Shown here: piece after piece, positions 60,070-64,000 of the stretch
Layout of the letters: every line of letters begins with the position of its first letter
How positions within the stretch are numbered: the first letter of the stretch is position 1
DNA from: Cyclobacteriaceae bacterium
Lineage (GTDB): Bacteria; Bacteroidota; Bacteroidia; Cytophagales; Cyclobacteriaceae
Direction of reading: 5' to 3'
Assembly (NCBI GenBank): GCA_019694875.1
Contig: JAIBBC010000002.1
Span: 434,001 to 498,000 of the forward strand
DNA: 64,000 nucleotides
The notes under the pieces: model-generated
What the model was told of the DNA's origin: nothing
Databases searched by the model: none
What the model saw: only the letters and a program-made list of their open reading frames with translations
Position numbers and translations under genes: made by a program

Positions 60070-60966
60070 TTACCGTTTCCTGGCACGCGTTTCCAGTTCA
60101 GCGACCCATTTTTGTACTGAACCCCTGCAACCGACATCGAGTATAGTAATGATGTCTTCGGTTGTGAATGTTGATGTTGCACTCTTTGGAAAATTACGTT
60201 CGAACATGGGAACAAAATTTTGGCGGTGGCATGTATACAGCGCTTTAACAAGAAAGTAAAAATTGCTGTGATACCACAGGTAGTTTTCCACGCCTGTACC
60301 TGTGTACTTCTGATTAAAGTCGGCAATAGACGAGAATAACGGATTGTAATAGTCCTTGTCGGCCTGACAAAAAAGTTCAAAGGGTTTTAGCTCGGCCGGC
60401 CGGTTATTCAGTAAAAACTCATACGCGAAATACGATGCGCTAAACTCTCCCGTCCAGGCATCGGGCGATTTGGCGTTTGTTAGTTTTCCGAGAAAGTAGT
60501 GACCGAGTTCATGGATGCTGTAAAATTTCAGAAAGGCGGTGATCATCGTTTCCGGCATCACATGTTCCCGGGCTAACGCTGCATCCAGTTCATTTACATA
60601 CTGTTCTGTTTTATAAACTTTTTTAAATGTGGCATAATCCATTCCGGCATTCATAACGATCCAGCCGCGACCAAAAAATACGAACCCATAGGGAAGGATT
60701 TCCGTCAGCCACTGACTGGAGTCCAGTACGATTAGCTTTACCTGGAACTGTACTGAGTAACGATTTTCGTAGTAGGTAATAGCATCGGTAATAACCTGCT
60801 GAAAATCAGCTGCAGCTTGTTCGTGCCCCGGGGTATACCATGTCGGTAATTTACCCCCGAGAAAGTCTGTTTTTCTCAAGTTGATTAATGAATCCAAACG
60901 GCTTTGACTGAAACAACTTAATGCTGTTGCGAAAACGAAGATTACCAGCGTAACAAAAGTTTTCAT
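60070..60966 (-). CDS. Exported protein with a HELGH zinc-type motif
   Basis: About 298 residues from the ATG at 60966, with a signal peptide ending SCFSQ. The motif HELGHYF (HExxH, about residues 150-156) is preceded by an FYSI-type helix and followed by FSASYFAYEFLLNN, where a Glu could be the third ligand. No known peptidase family is recognised. It is rich in aromatic residues. The gene is transcribed alone, 147 bases from the amylase gene. Confidence 0.6.
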   Translation of the reverse strand: MKTFVTLVIFVFATALSCFSQSRLDSLINLRKTDFLGGKLPTWYTPGHEQAAADFQQVITDAITYYENRYSVQFQVKLIVLDSSQWLTEILPYGFVFFGRGWIVMNAGMDYATFKKVYKTEQYVNELDAALAREHVMPETMITAFLKFYSIHELGHYFLGKLTNAKSPDAWTGEFSASYFAYEFLLNNRPAELKPFELFCQADKDYYNPLFSSIADFNQKYTGTGVENYLWYHSNFYFLVKALYTCHRQNFVPMFERNFPKSATSTFTTEDIITILDVGCRGSVQKWVAELETRARKR

Positions 60967-61324
60967 AGGCGAAGGGGTAGTGGGGAAATTCTGACTTGCC
61001 TGAGTTCTCGAAGATAGCAATTTCTTATATCTGAGCCAATCGGTGCGGTGTCGGATGCGATAACCTGCTGCCGAAAGACAGACGCTTTATTTTATTTGTC
61101 TGCGTTCCGCAAATTTTTTCCGTGTATTCAACTTTGTTGTACTTGTGCAACAACACTGTTTTTCGCAGCGATGTAATAGGCAAGTAAGGGGTACAAAATA
61201 TATCGATGCCGAACAGAAGTACGCAGGTTGTTGCGTAAGGAGTCAGCTTATGAAAGTGCAAAATATTTTTTGGTCCATAGTAGAAGATGTGGTGAATCGA
61301 AATTCGTAAAACGATCCGGCACAG
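60967..61324. other. Gene-free region of 358 bases
   Basis: This lies between the stop of the hydrolase gene and the start of the HELGH gene. It holds a 6-base inverted repeat (TTGTTG and CAACAA at 61134-61153, spacer TACTTGTG). No convincing ORF, promoter box or T-run hairpin was seen. It must contain the promoter of the HELGH gene. Confidence 0.4.
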
Positions 61325-62683
61325 CTATTTCACTTGCAGCTTTAACCAGCTCACAATTTCAGTTAATGCAGCGGGTGATATTGTCTGTTCGATCGTTCCG
61401 TACTCGGTTGGTGAACCGGTTTTGCTTTCCTGGAATAAGTGATTTAATCCTGCAAGTTCCTTTGTGGTTACATTTTTATTGCCTCCTTTCGTTAAGGCAT
61501 TTTTGATCGCCATCAGATTTTCTTTTGGAACCTGTAAGTCGTTGCTGCCATTCAGTGCCAGCACCGGGCATTTAACCTTTGTGAGTGCGGGCGCGGGATC
61601 GTGCCGGATAAAATATAACGTCCACGGATTCAGCGTTCTGCCAAGCGACCGGCTAATCTCATCGTCTGACACATTATTCCGTTTCAATAACGCGGTTAAT
61701 TCAGCTTTGAGAGCCTCATCGTTGGTTGTTTTTTTGACTATTTCATAGGCTTGTCTGCTGAGCCGTTCGTTTATTGAAAGCGCTACCGAATCAAGCCCGG
61801 AGGCCCGTCCGACAAGTTTTTCCTGTGCCAGGAACAATTGATCACCGGGAACTCCGGTGCCAGCCATCAATACAATGAAGGCGATATCTTTGGAGTTTGC
61901 CGCAACCATCGGGGCAATCACTCCGCCTTCGCTGTGACCAATCAGTCCGATCTTCTTCTTGTTGATCTCCGTGCGTGTTTTTAGATATTCAACTGCAGCT
62001 GTAACATCGGTGGCAAAATCGGCACTGGTGGCGGTTTGAAAGTTGCCGGTCGACTTACCAACACCGCGATCATCGAACCGCAACACAGCGATTCCGTTGC
62101 GCGTGAGATAGTCCGATAAAACTAAAAAAGGCTTATGGCCCATCAGTTCTTCGTTCCGGTTTTGCGCCCCGCTTCCGCTGATCAATATAACTACAGGAAA
62201 TACTCCATCTTTTTTGGGAAGTGTAAGTGTCCCTGCAAGTGTGATGGATGCTGTTTTGTTTTCGAAGGTGACATCTTCTTCGTAATACGGATACGGTTTG
62301 ACCGGTTCCTGTGGCCGTAATGTTTTTACTTCTGCCTTTTGCTTCGTAAGGTTTAACGGAAACGACTGACCTGCCTGTTTAAAGGTTCCGGTGATGGTGC
62401 TGTCGGGTGCCAGCGTTCCCTCGTACTGAATGCCTGCTGCGGCAACCGCAATTTTCAAGGTAGAATTTTCAAAAGAAGTTGAGCTCACGGGGATACCTTT
62501 CGCACCCTGATCAGGGCTGTCAAGAGTGGAGGTATATGTGCTTCCGCTTTTTGTAATGTTAAACACAAGCCGCAGCTGCATCCCCTGAACTTTGAGCACA
62601 CCGCCCCATGCACCGGTAACGTTTTGAGAGAAAGACGTTGACGAAATGATAACGCTGAAGAGTGTAAGAAAAATGCGTGCCAT
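61325..62683 (-). CDS. Exported alpha/beta hydrolase
   Basis: 452 residues with a signal peptide ending STSFSQ. An N-terminal lipocalin-like or DUF3887-like strand domain (about 20-120) is followed by a hydrolase domain with oxyanion motif ISGSGAQNRNEELMGH, GIAVLRFDDRGVGKST, nucleophile Ser in GHSEGG, Asp in NGSNDLQVP and His in GLNHLFQ. Related proteins are acylhydrolases or dienelactone-hydrolase-like enzymes with unknown natural substrate. A symmetrical repeat lies 11 bases upstream of the start. Confidence 0.87.
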   Translation of the reverse strand: MARIFLTLFSVIISSTSFSQNVTGAWGGVLKVQGMQLRLVFNITKSGSTYTSTLDSPDQGAKGIPVSSTSFENSTLKIAVAAAGIQYEGTLAPDSTITGTFKQAGQSFPLNLTKQKAEVKTLRPQEPVKPYPYYEEDVTFENKTASITLAGTLTLPKKDGVFPVVILISGSGAQNRNEELMGHKPFLVLSDYLTRNGIAVLRFDDRGVGKSTGNFQTATSADFATDVTAAVEYLKTRTEINKKKIGLIGHSEGGVIAPMVAANSKDIAFIVLMAGTGVPGDQLFLAQEKLVGRASGLDSVALSINERLSRQAYEIVKKTTNDEALKAELTALLKRNNVSDDEISRSLGRTLNPWTLYFIRHDPAPALTKVKCPVLALNGSNDLQVPKENLMAIKNALTKGGNKNVTTKELAGLNHLFQESKTGSPTEYGTIEQTISPAALTEIVSWLKLQVK

Positions 62684-62693
62684 GGGTGGGTAG

Positions 62694-62713
62694 GTTAACT
62701 GTACTAAGTTAAC
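62694..62713. promoter_or_regulatory. Candidate operator upstream of the hydrolase gene
   Basis: Arms GTTAACT (62694-62700) and AGTTAAC (62707-62713) form a perfect 7-base inverted repeat with the spacer GTACTA, 11 bases before the hydrolase start at 62683. It is a plausible operator for a dimeric repressor. Confidence 0.45.
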
Positions 62714-62833
62714 AAACCCTTTTTTATATCCGACAATTTCAACTCATTAAAACACCTTCATCACGCAGGTCAGGAAGGTTTAATACTACATACGCTTTTT
62801 TTGCGTGTAAGTGCTGTATAAGAAGCGTTATTT

Positions 62834-63532
62834 TTAATGCGTCACAATCAGTCCGGCTTCCGGGTTCCATTTGTCGTATTCAATATCGCGGGCAACACGC
62901 AACGCTTCATCCTTCCCCTTTATTTTCGATACGAGGTATAGAGCTCCGTCAAGGCCGGCAGAAACGCCTGCTGTCGTGAGCAATTTACCATCGGAAACGA
63001 AACGTTTGTTTTCAATCACTTTGGCATTTGGCGTGATCGACTGCAATTCTTCAATGGCGCCCCAGTGTGTGGTAACCGAATAGTTGTCAAGAATCCCTGC
63101 GCGTGATAAAAAAGCTGCCCCTGTACAAACTGACATAGTGTAAACAGTTTTTGTATGAATGCTCTTGATCCAGTCAATAACCTTTAAGTTTTCATAAACG
63201 GGCATAAGCCCTTCCATGTTTGCACCCGGAAAAACAATGATATCGGGCTGTGGACAATTTTCAATCGAATAGTTCGGAATGAATTGGATATTCTTATTCA
63301 TGGCAACAATCGTTTCAACGCTTGGTGCTACGGTAAAAACTTCAAAATCCGTGGTATTGCTGAATACCTCAAGCGGTCCTGCAAAATCCAGTAACTCAAC
63401 ACCCGGGTAAATAAATACGGCAACTTTATAGGTTGCTTTTCCCTGGGACTGTCCTCTTACCGGAAAAATGGTGGCAGCGAAAAGCAAACCTGCAGCGAGC
63501 ACCATCTGTAATCTGTATTTTCTTTTGTTCAT
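62834..63532 (-). CDS. Exported DJ-1/PfpI family protein
   Basis: About 232 residues from the ATG at 63532, with a signal peptide ending FPVRGQ. The DJ-1 fold appears as VAVFIYPGVELLDFAGPLEVF, DIIVFPGANMEG and the nucleophile elbow MSVCTGAAFLSRAG with Cys, then THWGAIEELQ. This subgroup relates to isonitrile hydratase-like and AraC-type N-terminal domains, not classic DJ-1 chaperones. Export is unusual for the family. It follows the PepSY gene by 16 bases, same strand. Confidence 0.85.
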   Translation of the reverse strand: MNKRKYRLQMVLAAGLLFAATIFPVRGQSQGKATYKVAVFIYPGVELLDFAGPLEVFSNTTDFEVFTVAPSVETIVAMNKNIQFIPNYSIENCPQPDIIVFPGANMEGLMPVYENLKVIDWIKSIHTKTVYTMSVCTGAAFLSRAGILDNYSVTTHWGAIEELQSITPNAKVIENKRFVSDGKLLTTAGVSAGLDGALYLVSKIKGKDEALRVARDIEYDKWNPEAGLIVTH

Positions 63533-63548
63533 AGTGATTGATTCCGTT

Positions 63549-64000
63549 TTATAGTATCGACTTGGAGGCAGGGGCAACTTTTGTCTCTTGAGTACCTCGT
63601 TGCATGCTGGGTGACTTTGATTTTCGCTGGAAGAACTTCTTTTTTCGCCACCAGAGGGCAAAACCGGTGATGCTCAGAATTGCCGGTGCGAAACCAAAAA
63701 AAGTCCACAGGATTTTTCCGGTTAAACCAAGAGCCCAGCCGGTATGCAGCAACGTAAAATTGATATTGTCAAACTTCTCAACCCCTGTGAAGTCGGCCCA
63801 TTGCTTATGATAACTTTCTTTTACGGTTCCGTCAGATTTAAATTCTACAAACCCATAATTATCCGCATCCAGGTAGAGTTTTTGGTTTGTCATACCGTAA
63901 ACACTTATCAGTTCGGACGTGTCGTGCATAATGCTGATTGAACTTGGAATCATTTCAGGAATAAGGGCTTTTGATTTCTCCACCAGCGAGTCGAGCGAGA
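63549..64000 (-). CDS. PepSY domain membrane protein, C-terminal part (5' end outside window)
   Basis: The frame is open to base 64000 with no stop, so the gene starts beyond the right edge. The visible part (about 150 residues) shows a final TM segment at LHTGWALGLTGKILWTFFGFAPAILSITGFALWWRKKKF, where LHTG and the final WWRKKK are typical of PepSY-associated TM proteins. Before it is a strand-rich stretch, LYLDADNYGFVEFKSDG, from the periplasmic PepSY domain. Such proteins are often linked to iron-siderophore uptake or reduction. Partner genes are out of the window. Confidence 0.82.
   Translation of the reverse strand, partial: SLDSLVEKSKALIPEMIPSSISIMHDTSELISVYGMTNQKLYLDADNYGFVEFKSDGTVKESYHKQWADFTGVEKFDNINFTLLHTGWALGLTGKILWTFFGFAPAILSITGFALWWRKKKFFQRKSKSPSMQRGTQETKVAPASKSIL

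Noticed and set aside
1-64000. tRNA, rRNA, CRISPR array, insertion sequence or phage genes
   Set aside because: All gaps above 100 bases were read; none has a cloverleaf, regular spaced repeat, transposase or integrase-like frame.

Overview
The window looks like a chromosome segment of a free-living, respiring Bacteroidota, most likely order Cytophagales. The signs are a fused CcoN-CcoO cbb3 oxidase with FixH, CcoG and SafE-type partners, DUF5777 and DUF3570/DUF4266 proteins, a CusA-type RND pump fused to a TolC-like domain, many proteins with Bacteroidota-style signal peptides ending in Ala-Gln, and a promoter of the TTTG / TAnnTTTG type. I see no phage, transposon, CRISPR array, rRNA or tRNA. 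Coding density is very high and most genes sit in short, tightly packed operons. The taxonomic call is inference from gene content.

Layout. 1-3682: the end of a nucleotide cyclase, then a five-gene operon of an OB-fold protein, two small cytochrome-c-like proteins, a YceI protein and a DUF5777 barrel. 3687-9332: VIT-family transporter, two-domain ABC permease, a photolyase-related protein that lacks most iron-sulfur ligands, and a CPBP protease. 9358-14948: a TetR-controlled type I secretion-like operon (ABC, HlyD, TolC) whose ATPase motifs are badly degenerate. 15102-27161: DUF1059 and Usp proteins, a PAS histidine kinase with a REC-Crp regulator, a YceI-porin-YceI set, and the cbb3 oxidase operon ccoNO-Q-P-G-H-safE. 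27430-34801: DUF1003, DUF1275, a TPR protein, small metabolic genes, a Crp-family regulator, an SDR and an M23 protein. 35087-43133: a dense signalling region with a multi-PAS kinase, four response regulators, a second kinase and a Crp/Fnr regulator. 43157-47890: an LTA-synthase-like protein and a DUF3570-thioredoxin-ApbE-DUF4266 operon. 48112-55348: heavy-metal RND efflux operon and a PAP2 phosphatase. 55414-64000: secreted hydrolases, a GH13 amylase, a HELGH protein, a DJ-1/PfpI protein and the end of a PepSY protein.

How it may work together. The most coherent signal is respiratory. The palindrome TGA-N6-TCA, the core of Crp/FNR-family operators, occurs in the upstream gap of six transcription units: the cytochrome operon, the PAS kinase/REC-Crp pair, the YceI-porin unit, ccoNO, the multi-PAS kinase, and a Crp/Fnr gene itself. 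The REC-Crp protein and the Crp/Fnr protein both keep the Glu and Arg of the recognition helix that read this core in E. coli CRP and FNR. The PAS kinase beside REC-Crp has a His and an Arg at the spacing of the FixL heme ligand His200 and Arg220. This suggests a compact counterpart of the rhizobial FixL-FixJ-FixK circuit, with FixJ-like and FixK-like parts fused in one protein, acting on cbb3 oxidase and periplasmic redox genes. It is a hypothesis from sequence reading only.
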